Shown: positions 33,020-41,065 of the stretch, piece by piece
How the letters are laid out: the number at the start of each line of letters is the position of its first letter
Numbering within the stretch: position 1 is the stretch's first letter
Assembly: GCA_035553375.1 (NCBI GenBank)
Contig: DATNCY010000030.1
Location: 1-64,000, forward strand
DNA from: JAJPHU01 sp035553375
Lineage (GTDB): Bacteria > Planctomycetota > Planctomycetia > Gemmatales > Gemmataceae
Length of the DNA stretch: 64,000 nt
Direction: 5' to 3'
Notes under the pieces: model-generated
Told to the model about the DNA's origin: nothing
What the model saw: only the letters and a program-made list of their open reading frames with translations
Database searches by the model: none
Made by a program: the position numbers and the translations under genes

Positions 33020-33856
33020 ATGAACCACACGGGACATTCCACTACCGGGAAGAATGGTAAATCTCGCCGCGCGAAGCAACCCGATCCGTTTCGCTTCGGG
33101 TGGCGCTACGTCCAGCAAATCGGCCCCAACGGTCGCAAACGATCCGTTCAGGTGCCGTTGACGCTGGATGATGTGTTGCATCCACGGGAGGGCGATGAGA
33201 TTCCCGAAAACACGCGACAAAGTAAAGACCGCCGCTATCTTGCCGAAGTGCTGCAATGGCGGCTGGCCGACAATCCGCATGCGTTGGTGCTGACCGATTG
33301 CTTGATTAATTGGGGCGTGCGCAGGCTGCGCAATCATTCGCCGGACATCAGTGTTTTCGATGGGGTTCTGGACGTGAACCGTCAATGGGGGACTTTTGTT
33401 GTCGCCACGGAAGGCGCACGGCCGGTGATGGTCATCGAGATTGTCTCTCCCGACGCGCATGACAAGCGCGCCCGCGACAACGATGTGGTGATAAAGGTGC
33501 GCGAATACTACCGGGCGGGTGTGCCGTTGTATGCGATCGTGGATCAGGAGCGTGAGAATGGTCCACGGCAATTGATGGGCTATCGGCGCGGAACGCGCAA
33601 GTACGCGCGTCTGCCTCTGGATAGCCAGGAGCGGTTATTGTTGGAGCCGGTGCGCCTATTGATGGGCTTGCGGAATGAAATGGTTGTTTGTTGGGACGCG
33701 GACACGATGGAAGAAATCCAGGATTTCACCGCGATGGCTCAGGCTCGCGCCGCCGAGGCGCAGGCGCGACAAGCTGCCGAGACAGCCCTCGCTGCTGCCC
33801 AAGCGCGCATCCGGGAACTGGAAGCACGGACGCGAAGCGGTGAAAGGAGACAGTAA
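33020..33856 (+). CDS. Uma2 family (DUF820) PD-(D/E)XK nuclease-fold protein
   Basis: Start ATG 33020 is chosen over an upstream in-frame codon for family length and a basic N-terminus. 278 residues. The nuclease-like core shows SPDISVFDGV, MVIEIVSPDAHDKRARDN and VKVREYYRAGVPLYAIVD, the acidic and lysine pattern of Uma2/DUF820. The tail (about 235-278) is an Ala/Arg/Glu coiled coil. DUF820 proteins are abundant in cyanobacteria and planctomycetes; their cellular role is unknown, although the fold suggests DNA cleavage. No methylase is adjacent. Confidence 0.8.
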   Translation: MNHTGHSTTGKNGKSRRAKQPDPFRFGWRYVQQIGPNGRKRSVQVPLTLDDVLHPREGDEIPENTRQSKDRRYLAEVLQWRLADNPHALVLTDCLINWGVRRLRNHSPDISVFDGVLDVNRQWGTFVVATEGARPVMVIEIVSPDAHDKRARDNDVVIKVREYYRAGVPLYAIVDQERENGPRQLMGYRRGTRKYARLPLDSQERLLLEPVRLLMGLRNEMVVCWDADTMEEIQDFTAMAQARAAEAQARQAAETALAAAQARIRELEARTRSGERRQ

Positions 33857-33858
33857 AC

Positions 33859-34551
33859 ATGGCTGCGACATCGGTTCGGCGTATCGTCCTCACGGGCGTG
33901 ACGCGCGGTTTGGGGCTGGCGATGGCCGAGCAATTCATCGCTCTGGGCCACACGGTTTTTGGCTGCGGTCGATCCGAGAGCGACCTGGCTCGACTGCGGC
34001 AGCGCTTCGGTGCGCCGCATGACTTCGCCGCTGTTGATGTGACGCAGGGCGAGCAGGTGCGCAGCTGGGCCGAGCGATTGCTGGCCGAGCATGGCGCACC
34101 GGACTTGCTCCTCAATAACGCGGCGGTGATGAATGCCAACGCTGTTTTGTGGGAGGTGCCGGCGGATGACTTCAATCGGTTGATCGACATCAACATCAAG
34201 GGCGTGGCCAATGTGCTGCGGAGTTTCGTGCCGGCCATGGTTGCCCACGGCAGCGGGGTTATCGTCAATTTCAGTTCGGCCTGGGGCCGTTCGACCTCGC
34301 CGGAAGTGGCGTCGTACTGCGCCAGCAAGTTCGCCATTGAGGGATTGACGCAGGCACTGGCGCAGGAACTACCGCGCGGACTGGCCGCGATCCCGCTCAA
34401 CCCCGGCATCATCGATACGGACATGCTGCGCAGTTCCTTCGGCGAAGACGCATCGCGCTATCCGCCGGCGGCAGAGTGGGCCAAGCGCGCGGTGCCGTTC
34501 ATCCTGGGACTCAATCGAAGTGACAACGGCAAGTCATTGAGTGCGCCGTGA
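33859..34551 (+). CDS. SDR family oxidoreductase
   Basis: 230 residues. Classical short-chain dehydrogenase motifs: the Gly-rich TGVTRGLGLA near the start, NNAAV at about 90, the serine in FSSAWG and YxxxK in YCASKFAIEG. It is a cytoplasmic NAD(P)-dependent oxidoreductase; the substrate is not predictable. The start is 2 bases after the Uma2-type gene's stop, and the galactokinase gene begins at the end of this gene, so the three are probably co-transcribed. Sugar or cofactor metabolism is possible given galK and galE nearby. Confidence 0.88.
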   Translation: MAATSVRRIVLTGVTRGLGLAMAEQFIALGHTVFGCGRSESDLARLRQRFGAPHDFAAVDVTQGEQVRSWAERLLAEHGAPDLLLNNAAVMNANAVLWEVPADDFNRLIDINIKGVANVLRSFVPAMVAHGSGVIVNFSSAWGRSTSPEVASYCASKFAIEGLTQALAQELPRGLAAIPLNPGIIDTDMLRSSFGEDASRYPPAAEWAKRAVPFILGLNRSDNGKSLSAP

Positions 34552-34562
34552 AGGAGTTCCCT

Positions 34563-35705
34563 TTGTCGATGACGTGCCAACAACGGGTTCTCCGCGCGTT
34601 CGAGCAACATTTCGACGCCGCACCTCGGTTCGTGGTCCGCGCTCCGGGGCGTGTCAATCTGATTGGCGAACATACCGACTATAACGACGGCTTCGTCTTG
34701 CCCCTGGCCATCGATCGCGCGGTGTGGATCGCTCTACGGCCGCGCTCCGATCGGCAGGTGATCGTTCATTCGCTGGACTTCGCGGACACGGTGACGGTTT
34801 CGCTCGATCAACTGGAGCGTGCCAAGGAAGGTTGGGCGGAATACGTCAAAGGCGTGGCGTGGGCGCTGCAAGAGGCTGGCCATGTGCTTCGCGGTTGGGA
34901 AGGCGTCGTCGCCGGAGACGTGCCGGTTGGTGCCGGGCTGTCGTCCTCGGCAGCGCTGGAAATGGCCGTGGCGCGAGCGTTCGCCGCCGTATCGAATACT
35001 CCCTGGGACGCCGCGACAATGGCCAAACTCGGCCAGCGTGCCGAGAACGAATGGGTCGGCGTGCGCTGCGGCATCATGGATCAAATGATTTCCGCGGCAG
35101 GCCGCGCCGGACACGCCCTGCTCATCGACTGTCGCACCTTACAAACGCAAGCGGTGCCCCTTCCGCCGGGAACGACGGTGGTCGTGTTGGATACCGCCAC
35201 GCGCCGCGGCCTCGTCGATTCCGCCTACAACGAACGTCGCGGCCAGTGTGAGGCCGCCGCCCGCGCTTTTGGCGTGACTGCCCTGCGCGATGTGTCGCCG
35301 GCTCGCTTTGAGATAGAGTCCGGCCGATTGGATGAAGTCACGCGTCGTCGGGCGCGACACGTCGTGACCGAGAACGAGCGCACTCTGGAAGCAGCCACAG
35401 CCATGCGCCGAGGAGATGCCCTCGCGCTGGGTCGATTGATGAACGCCAGTCACGACAGTCTGCGCGATGACTTCGCCGTGTCGAGTCGAGAACTGGATGT
35501 CATGGTCGAGTACGGTCGATTACATCCCGCTTGCCTGGGCATTCGCATGACGGGCGCCGGCTTCGGCGGTTGCGCCGTCGCCTTGGTTCGTAGCGACGAG
35601 GTGCATGCGTTTACGAATGTGGTCGCCACCAGCTATCAGTCGGTCACGAAGCTCACGCCCGTCCTCTACGTTTGTGCGGCGACCGATGGGGCCGCTGTGG
35701 TTTAA
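34563..35705 (+). CDS. galK: Galactokinase
   Basis: GHMP kinase that phosphorylates galactose at C1 with ATP, the first step of the Leloir pathway. Motifs: GRVNLIGEHTDYNDGFVLPL near the start, GAGLSSSAALEMA (ATP loop) and GFGGCAVALV near the C-terminus. About 380 residues, normal length. A GTG at 34548 overlaps the preceding stop, but the Shine-Dalgarno AAGGAG lies at 34551-34556, inside that longer frame. The TTG at 34563 (or ATG 34569) is thus the better start. galE is convergent downstream, so the two Leloir genes face each other; galT is not in the window. Confidence 0.95.
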   Translation: MSMTCQQRVLRAFEQHFDAAPRFVVRAPGRVNLIGEHTDYNDGFVLPLAIDRAVWIALRPRSDRQVIVHSLDFADTVTVSLDQLERAKEGWAEYVKGVAWALQEAGHVLRGWEGVVAGDVPVGAGLSSSAALEMAVARAFAAVSNTPWDAATMAKLGQRAENEWVGVRCGIMDQMISAAGRAGHALLIDCRTLQTQAVPLPPGTTVVVLDTATRRGLVDSAYNERRGQCEAAARAFGVTALRDVSPARFEIESGRLDEVTRRRARHVVTENERTLEAATAMRRGDALALGRLMNASHDSLRDDFAVSSRELDVMVEYGRLHPACLGIRMTGAGFGGCAVALVRSDEVHAFTNVVATSYQSVTKLTPVLYVCAATDGAAVV

Positions 35706-35727
35706 ACGAGGAGGCCGCAAGCGTCGA

Positions 35728-36711
35728 TTAATCATCATACCCCTTGGGATGGCGACGATGCCAGTGCCAGGCCGTTTCAAGGATGGCACGCAGATCGGTG
35801 TAACGCGGTCGCCAACCGAGTTCGCGCTGGACCTTGTCGGCCGACGCCACCAGCGACGGCGGATCGCCGGGCCGGCGCGGTCCTTCCTTCACCGGCACGG
35901 CTTTGCCCGTCACTTCCTCGGCCGTGCGAATCACTTCGCGCACGCTGTAGCCCTTGCCGGTGCCGAGATTGTAGCGCAGCTGCTTGCCGGGCGTCAGGTT
36001 CTCCAGGGCGAGCAAATGTGCCTCGGCCAAGTCATCGACGTGAATGTAATCGCGGATACAGGTGCCGTCCGGCGTTGGATAGTCACTGCCGAAAATCGTG
36101 ATGGCCGGCCGCTGGCCCATCACCGCTTGCAAAACCAGCGGAATCAAATGCGTTTCCGGATCGTGATCCTCGCCGATGTCGCCGTCGGGACTGGCACCGG
36201 CGGCGTTGAAATAGCGTAGCGCGGCGAAGCCCCAATCGTAGGCGCTGGCATAATCCGCCAAGGCATGCTCAACCGCTAGTTTCGTGTTGCCGTAGGGATT
36301 GATCGGTTTTTGCTTCTCGTCTTCCGTGATGGGCACCTTCTCCGGGACGCCGTAGGTGGCGCAGGTGCTGGAGAAAACGAAACGGTGGATACGCAGCCGG
36401 CGCAGGGCGTCGAGCAGATGCAGCGTGTTGATGAGGTTGTTCTGATAGTATTTCGCGGGCTGCTCGACGGATTCGCCGACGAAGGCATAGGCAGCGAAGT
36501 GTACCACGGCCTCGATGCGATGCTCGACGAGCGCCTGATCCAGTCGCGGCGTCTCGGCGAGATCGCCAACGATGAGCCGCTCGGCGGGTACAGCGGCGCG
36601 ATGACCCATCGAGAGATTGTCATAAACCCACACGTCATGGCCGCGCGTGAGGAATAGCCGAACCGCGTGACTGCCAATGTAGCCGGCCCCGCCGGTGACG
36701 AGAATACGCAT
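35728..36711 (-). CDS. galE: UDP-glucose 4-epimerase
   Basis: 327 residues of the extended SDR family that interconverts UDP-galactose and UDP-glucose. Motifs: GGAGYIGSHAV at the start, the SSTCATYG serine, YGNTK (catalytic Tyr-x-x-x-Lys), and NLGTGKGYSVREVI. The gene is convergent with galK, giving both Leloir functions within 2 kb. The ATG at 36711 directly abuts the heptamer element (CACTATTATG reading downstream). No Shine-Dalgarno is visible, so this start may rely on another mechanism or on a leaderless mRNA. Confidence 0.96.
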   Translation of the reverse strand: MRILVTGGAGYIGSHAVRLFLTRGHDVWVYDNLSMGHRAAVPAERLIVGDLAETPRLDQALVEHRIEAVVHFAAYAFVGESVEQPAKYYQNNLINTLHLLDALRRLRIHRFVFSSTCATYGVPEKVPITEDEKQKPINPYGNTKLAVEHALADYASAYDWGFAALRYFNAAGASPDGDIGEDHDPETHLIPLVLQAVMGQRPAITIFGSDYPTPDGTCIRDYIHVDDLAEAHLLALENLTPGKQLRYNLGTGKGYSVREVIRTAEEVTGKAVPVKEGPRRPGDPPSLVASADKVQRELGWRPRYTDLRAILETAWHWHRRHPKGYDD

Positions 36712-37254
36712 AATAGTGGTTAGTGGTTAGTGGTTAGTGGTTAGTGGTTAGTGGTTAGTCAATGTTAGGATAGACTCTTGCGAAGACCGTTGAGAATTTG
36801 GGCGACTTCGCCGGATGCGTTCAAGAATTTGCCGACCACCTTCTCATCCAAATAGCGCAAACGCCCAGCTATCAGCATTTGTGTTTCCAGTTCTTGAAGC
36901 GACCCACGGGCGATGGACAAAAGTGCAGAAAATCTCGCGTCGAACTGCGTCCCTGCCCTTCTGCGATATTACTTGGGACTGAGACAGCGGCTCGCCGCGC
37001 TTGATTGCATAGTCCGAAGACTTCACGCTGGGGAAAGCATTCCGTGGTACGATAAACCATTTCCACCAGATCCATCGCCTTTTGCCAGGCGATCAGATCT
37101 TTGTAACTCTTCAAAGTCATGGTCGCTCCCACCAAACCGATGGAATTGATCGCTCACATAATGTATCTTCCATTCGGAGCCGCGATCCGGCCATGATAGT
37201 TCACCACTAACCACTAACCACTAACCACTAACCACTAACCACTAACCACTATTA
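36711..37254. mobile_element. Element with heptamer-repeat inverted ends carrying a four-helix-bundle gene
   Basis: Left end 36711-36760 has five exact TTAGTGG units plus partial copies; right end 37204-37254 has six exact CCACTAA units. The outermost bases are mirror images (TAATAGTGG at 36711 and CCACTATTA ending 37254), giving about 48-bp inverted termini. Between them lies one gene, a frameshifted four-helix-bundle protein. The element sits exactly between the galE start codon and the ABC ATPase stop codon, sharing a base with the first and three with the second. I infer a small mobile element; no transposase is present. Confidence 0.6.
36765..37120 (-). pseudogene. Four-helix-bundle (S23/TIGR02436-like) protein, frameshifted
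   Basis: From ATG 37120: MTLKSYKDLIAWQKAMDLVE, later RRAAVSVPSNIAEGQGRSSTRDFLHF, the conserved core of the four-helix-bundle family found in 23S intervening sequences and Avd-like proteins. In the expected continuation the frame must shift at a T run (36919-36922 on the given strand as AAAA). Adding one base there restores LSIARGSLQELETQM and ILNGLRKSLS to a TAA at 36765. The repaired length is 118 residues, the usual family size. As read, the frame ends early at about 36872. It is the only gene in the heptamer-ended element. Confidence 0.8.
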
Positions 37255-38187
37255 GTTTGTTATTCCCTTGGTGATGCCCATGAATACGTCTTCCAGGTCG
37301 ATCTCTTCTTCCTTGAACATTTTCAGCCGCAGGCCATTTTGCAGCAGCAGTTCCGGGATGAAACTACCGTCATGTACGCTATCGTTGAGCGTGACGCGCA
37401 GGCAGTCCTCTTCTTCACGCGGTTCAACCTTGAGAATGTCGAGGTGGGCTTCGAGATGCTCGCGCGCCACGGCATTCTGACCGTTGGCCACCGCCACGAA
37501 ATAAACAGTGTGCTGCCGCACTTGCTTGATGGCCGATTGCACATCGCCATCGAACAGCAGTTGACCGCGTTCGATGATGCCGATTTTGTTGCAGATGTCG
37601 GCCAATTCCTTCAGGATGTGGCTGGAGATGAGGATCGTCTTACCCATGTTGCGCAATTCTTTGAGGAGGCCGCGCATCTCGATGCGGGCGCGCGGATCGA
37701 GACCGCTGGCCGGTTCGTCGAGCAGCAGCACTTGCGGTTCGTGCAGCAACACGCGAGCCAACCCCAGGCGCTGCGTCATGCCGCGCGAAAGACTCGTCAC
37801 CAGGGCGTCGCGCTTGTAGCCGAGATCGACCAGATCGAGTACCTGATCGACCTTACGGCGTCGTTCCGGTCCTTGGATGCGATAGGCGGCGGCGAAGAAT
37901 TCGAGATATTCCGTAACCTTCATGTCGTCGTAAACGCCGAAGAAATCCGGCATGTAACCCATCAGCCGGCGAATCTCCTTGGCGTTGTTGTAAATCGAGT
38001 AGCCGCACACCGTCGCTTCGCCCCACGTCGGATTGAGGAGCGTCGCCAGGATGCGCATGGTGGTCGTTTTGCCGGCGCCGTTGGGACCGATGAAGCCGTA
38101 CACATCGCCGCGTTCCAGCTTGAGCGTCAGCCGGTTAAGGGCGTACAGGTCGCCGTACATCTTGGTCAGGTCGCGCGTTTCAATCAT
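37252..38187 (-). CDS. ABC transporter ATP-binding protein
   Basis: Start ATG 38187 (MIETRDLTKMYGDLYALNR). A longer frame to 38280 reads the hairpin as protein and is rejected. 311 residues with Walker A IGPNGAGKTT (about 39-48), signature LSRGMTQRLGLARVL, Walker B LLLDEP, then SGLDPRARIEMRG and switch His SSHIL. The C-terminal 90 residues resemble the NatA/CcmA exporters. It is probably co-transcribed with the large membrane protein upstream, which may be its permease-like partner or a substrate-handling subunit. The TAA stop (37252-37254) is the last codon of the heptamer element. No Shine-Dalgarno precedes the start because a heptamer arm does. Confidence 0.9.
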   Translation of the reverse strand: MIETRDLTKMYGDLYALNRLTLKLERGDVYGFIGPNGAGKTTTMRILATLLNPTWGEATVCGYSIYNNAKEIRRLMGYMPDFFGVYDDMKVTEYLEFFAAAYRIQGPERRRKVDQVLDLVDLGYKRDALVTSLSRGMTQRLGLARVLLHEPQVLLLDEPASGLDPRARIEMRGLLKELRNMGKTILISSHILKELADICNKIGIIERGQLLFDGDVQSAIKQVRQHTVYFVAVANGQNAVAREHLEAHLDILKVEPREEEDCLRVTLNDSVHDGSFIPELLLQNGLRLKMFKEEEIDLEDVFMGITKGITN

Positions 38188-38189
38188 GG

Positions 38190-38300
38190 TTATTAGTCCG
38201 TAGTCCGTAGTCCATAATCTTGCCAGCCCGCAGCGCAAGCAAGGGTAATTTGTTCCCTTGCTTGCGCTGCGGGCTGGCAAGATTATGGACTACGGACTAA
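38190..38300. repeat. Nested inverted repeat: heptamer arms around a perfect GC hairpin
   Basis: The outer arms, 38190-38219 and 38281-38300, are inverted copies built of TAGTCCG heptamers; the left has one more unit. The inner arms, 38219-38245 and 38255-38281, are exact 27-bp inverted copies of the CCAGCCCGCAGCGC family with a 9-base loop. The right outer arm supplies the stop codon of the membrane protein gene (38283-38285), and the left abuts the ABC ATPase start. Confidence 0.85.
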
Positions 38301-40670
38301 AGGGATATAAATACGCACATACGTTTCTTGTTGCAGATAGCCCGACAGGGGCGGCCGTTGCGGTTGCGTACCCGGCAACTCATCGAGCCACAAGCGCGAC
38401 GGCGAAACGCCATCTCTCGCGACCGTCTCGGCCTTATCGATACGTGGCGGCGTGCGGCCGACCAGGATGACCTCATTGCGATAACGTCGCTGTCCCTCTC
38501 CTTGCGGCAACAAACGCCAGGTTTCATCGAGGTTGCGCAGACCGCTGTTAGGTTGTCGGCCGCCGCCCGGCGCACTGTAAAACAGCAGCGACCGCAGGGT
38601 ACTGTACGATGACAGAAATTGGAACGAACGCTGTTGCCCTGTCGGGAGCGAGCTGAAACGCGGTTGCAACACGCTCGGATCGTTGAACCAATCCGCCAGG
38701 ATGTGCCGCTTGACATCGCGCTCGAATAACGGACCAACCTCGCGCATCTCGCCGGGCACCAGATCGCCCAACACATACCATTGCTCCTGGAAAAAGAGCA
38801 TGGTCCCCAGCAATTCCGCCGGCAGATTGTTGGTGATCGCGCCCGTCAGAGCCTTGCCATCTCGACTGATCCGCAACTCCGCCTGAACCGGCGACGGATG
38901 ATCGGCGGTTTGCCGATCCTTCAGCGGCGCACGCCACGAAGACGTAAACGTGCGTGTTGCCCATACGGGAATCGGCACGCGCACGAGTCCGCCAGCGTCC
39001 TCGGTATATTCGTAAGGACGGCGGAACAGACTTTGCGAGTTGCCGCCCAAACTCGGTTCGGGACCATCCAGCGTCGCCATCATCACGGGCGGTACCGGGG
39101 CGTCGGCGTCCTGCGCATCCCAGCGCCCGCCCCACTCCGGCGCGACCGGCTCCAGGCCGACCGTGTAGTTTTGAATGCGCGGGCTGAACAGCGTGAACCA
39201 ACTTGTACCGTACACCTGCCCCGGACCGTGCAAATCAATTTCGACTAAATCGATCTTGTTAATGCGCAGATCATCGCCCTTGAAATAGTAAGCCGTGGCA
39301 TACGCCGCCACGCTGACAATCAGCACCAGTACGGGGAAGGTGATCCACGTTAGTTCGAGTCGCTTGAAAAATTTCTTGAGGATGAAGTAATCGAGTGGAC
39401 CAACCAGAACAATGTAGAAGAGGATGAACAGGGCGACCCAGCCGAAGGAAATGACCGGCACTTCCTCAAAGCTCTCCAATCCGCGCTTGAGTTCGGCTCC
39501 CAATTCGCCGGTATCGCCGAATGGCACGGCTTGTTTGTTGGCGTTGGCCGCCGGCACGCGGGGCGTGCTGTCGCTGAGCAACTTCTTCCAGAACGCCGGC
39601 TGTCCATCCCAGGTCGAAAACGGCGGCGCATCGAGATCAAAGGCGATGAGGATAACCCGCCCCAGACCGCAACCGGCCTGCAAGATGATCGGTCTCTTTT
39701 GCAGATCGCCGCCGGCGGGATCTTCCCAGACGAGGGCGTGCGTGTTCGCTCCCGGTTCGACGCCGGCGATTTCGACTTGCTTGAGCAATTGTTGCTTCTG
39801 CCCGCCGCCGCACCACGATTGCAAATTGGGCAGCGCGGAGCGTGTGATCTTGCTCTTGATGGCGCAATCCAGCAGCGGTACCTTGTCCAGCCAACGGGCC
39901 ACACTCTGCTGATTACGACCGACCGACAACACGAGTTTGCCACCGCGCCGCACCCAATCGAGCAGCGCATCACGGCGAACCTTGTTCATCTCCAACAACT
40001 GATTGACGAACGTATCGCTGGCGGTGGTCAACAGGATGACATCGACGGCCTCGTAGCCGAACCAGTGATCGGGTAGAGCAGCGATGTTCTCGATAGAGGC
40101 GAAGCGCTGCGCCCCGCTTTCCTCTTCGTCCTCGGCAACCTCGCCGGGAACGCCCGGCTTCTCAGGATGTTTCAACGCTTGCTTCAGCGCCGGCAGACGC
40201 GCACCGAGGGTCAGATACAGCACATCGCGCGGTTCGAGTACCTCGCTCTTGGGCGCGCTGGGGTCGCGCTGGATGCGAGCCAGCGTTTGCACGTCCTGCC
40301 CGTCGGTCTTCTGCAAGGTGACGGAGAATGTGCTGCCGGCGCTGCCGGGCCGGACGTAGGCGAAGACGAATTGTTCGCTGTTGGCGGGAATGGCCGGCAC
40401 CGGCACGGTATAGCGATAGGGCACGGCTTCGCCGTCGGCGCTCTCGACGATGAGGCGATAGCTACCTGAAGTGATGTCGTCGGCCCCGGCTTTGAGCGTG
40501 ATTTGCATCGGCGCCCAAACGCCGTTACGCGATTGTCCGCCTCCCTGCACACTACGGAAGCCGATGCGTGGATCGCCTTCGATGTGCGGCGGCGCGGCGG
40601 CCCACAGAGGGATGACACTGGCCCACGCCAGCAGACCAAGCAGGACTGCCGCTGGCGAATTCGGCGCCAT
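38283..40670 (-). CDS. Large membrane protein, probable component of an ABC export system
   Basis: Start ATG 40670 begins a signal peptide (MAPNSPAAVLLGLLAWASVIPLWAA). Longer frames, to GTG 40760 or beyond, would translate the hairpin at 40682-40733. About 795 residues. A large exported N-terminal part contains a region with LLTTASDTFVNQLLEM resembling glutamine-amidotransferase-like or DUF4350-type folds. Near residues 415-490 two hydrophobic segments occur (FGWVALFILFYIVLVGPLDY and TFPVLVLIVSVAAYATAYYF). The remainder is extracytoplasmic. It is downstream of the MazG-like gene and upstream of the ATPase, so it is likely an accessory of the transporter. The last residues (LVRSP) and TAA come from a heptamer arm. 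Confidence 0.75.
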   Translation of the reverse strand: MAPNSPAAVLLGLLAWASVIPLWAAAPPHIEGDPRIGFRSVQGGGQSRNGVWAPMQITLKAGADDITSGSYRLIVESADGEAVPYRYTVPVPAIPANSEQFVFAYVRPGSAGSTFSVTLQKTDGQDVQTLARIQRDPSAPKSEVLEPRDVLYLTLGARLPALKQALKHPEKPGVPGEVAEDEEESGAQRFASIENIAALPDHWFGYEAVDVILLTTASDTFVNQLLEMNKVRRDALLDWVRRGGKLVLSVGRNQQSVARWLDKVPLLDCAIKSKITRSALPNLQSWCGGGQKQQLLKQVEIAGVEPGANTHALVWEDPAGGDLQKRPIILQAGCGLGRVILIAFDLDAPPFSTWDGQPAFWKKLLSDSTPRVPAANANKQAVPFGDTGELGAELKRGLESFEEVPVISFGWVALFILFYIVLVGPLDYFILKKFFKRLELTWITFPVLVLIVSVAAYATAYYFKGDDLRINKIDLVEIDLHGPGQVYGTSWFTLFSPRIQNYTVGLEPVAPEWGGRWDAQDADAPVPPVMMATLDGPEPSLGGNSQSLFRRPYEYTEDAGGLVRVPIPVWATRTFTSSWRAPLKDRQTADHPSPVQAELRISRDGKALTGAITNNLPAELLGTMLFFQEQWYVLGDLVPGEMREVGPLFERDVKRHILADWFNDPSVLQPRFSSLPTGQQRSFQFLSSYSTLRSLLFYSAPGGGRQPNSGLRNLDETWRLLPQGEGQRRYRNEVILVGRTPPRIDKAETVARDGVSPSRLWLDELPGTQPQRPPLSGYLQQETYVRIYIPLVRSP

Positions 40671-40681
40671 CCACCAGCGAC

Positions 40682-40733
40682 AAGCCCGGAGCGCCAGCGA
40701 CGGGAGTTTACCCGTCGCTGGCGCTCCGGGCTT
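40682..40733. repeat. Perfect 23-bp-arm hairpin before the membrane protein gene
   Basis: Arms 40682-40704 and 40711-40733 are exact inverted copies, core AGCCCGGAGCGCCAGCGACG, with a 6-base loop. It fills the gap between the MazG-like stop (40757) and the next start (40670) and could limit read-through into the membrane protein gene. Confidence 0.85.
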
Positions 40734-40756
40734 ATCGTGAAAATGCTTTGTCAGCT

Positions 40757-41062
40757 TCACGGTTTCTCCATCTGATCGCATACGCACGGACTGCGCCGGC
40801 AGCCGGGACAGCCCGCGCCATATTTCGCTTGCACGGCCGCCTCCAGATCGACGCCGGCGATGTTGGCCAGCGTCGCCAACCACGCTAACACGTCGGCGAA
40901 CTCGGCCGCGCGCTCGGCGTCGCTGCCGCTCCGTAGCGCCGCCGATAGTTCGCCGACCTCCTCCATGAACCACATGAAGGTGCCCTCGACACCGCGCCGC
41001 CGATCCTTGGCGTCATAGGTGTTACGGATAGTTTCTTGCAATTGTGCGAGGGAAAACGCCAT
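40757..41062 (-). CDS. MazG-like nucleotide pyrophosphohydrolase with Cys cluster
   Basis: 101 residues of the all-alpha NTP pyrophosphatase superfamily: FMEEVGELSAALR carries the EExxE motif and AAEFADVLAWLATLAN the second metal-binding helix. Such enzymes hydrolyse nucleoside triphosphates (often non-canonical ones) to monophosphates. Unusually it ends with CPGCRRSPCVCD, a Cys-rich motif likely to bind zinc. The gene starts 3 bases from the stop of the TPR/protease gene upstream, so the two are one transcript. It is cytoplasmic. The function in this setting is unknown. Confidence 0.83.
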   Translation of the reverse strand: MAFSLAQLQETIRNTYDAKDRRRGVEGTFMWFMEEVGELSAALRSGSDAERAAEFADVLAWLATLANIAGVDLEAAVQAKYGAGCPGCRRSPCVCDQMEKP

Positions 41063-41065
41063 GCT

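Noticed and set aside
36711..37254. CRISPR-like interpretation of the heptamer arrays
   Set aside because: Units are 7 bp with no spacers, and the arrays are inverted around a gene. CRISPR repeats are longer and direct.
37252..38280. Longer start for the ABC ATPase (MPARSASKG...)
   Set aside because: The extra 31 residues translate the GC-rich hairpin and heptamer arm; family alignment begins at 38187.
40670..40973. Long N-terminal extension of the large membrane protein
   Set aside because: It crosses the hairpin at 40682-40733 and overlaps the MazG-like gene. The signal peptide starts at 40670.
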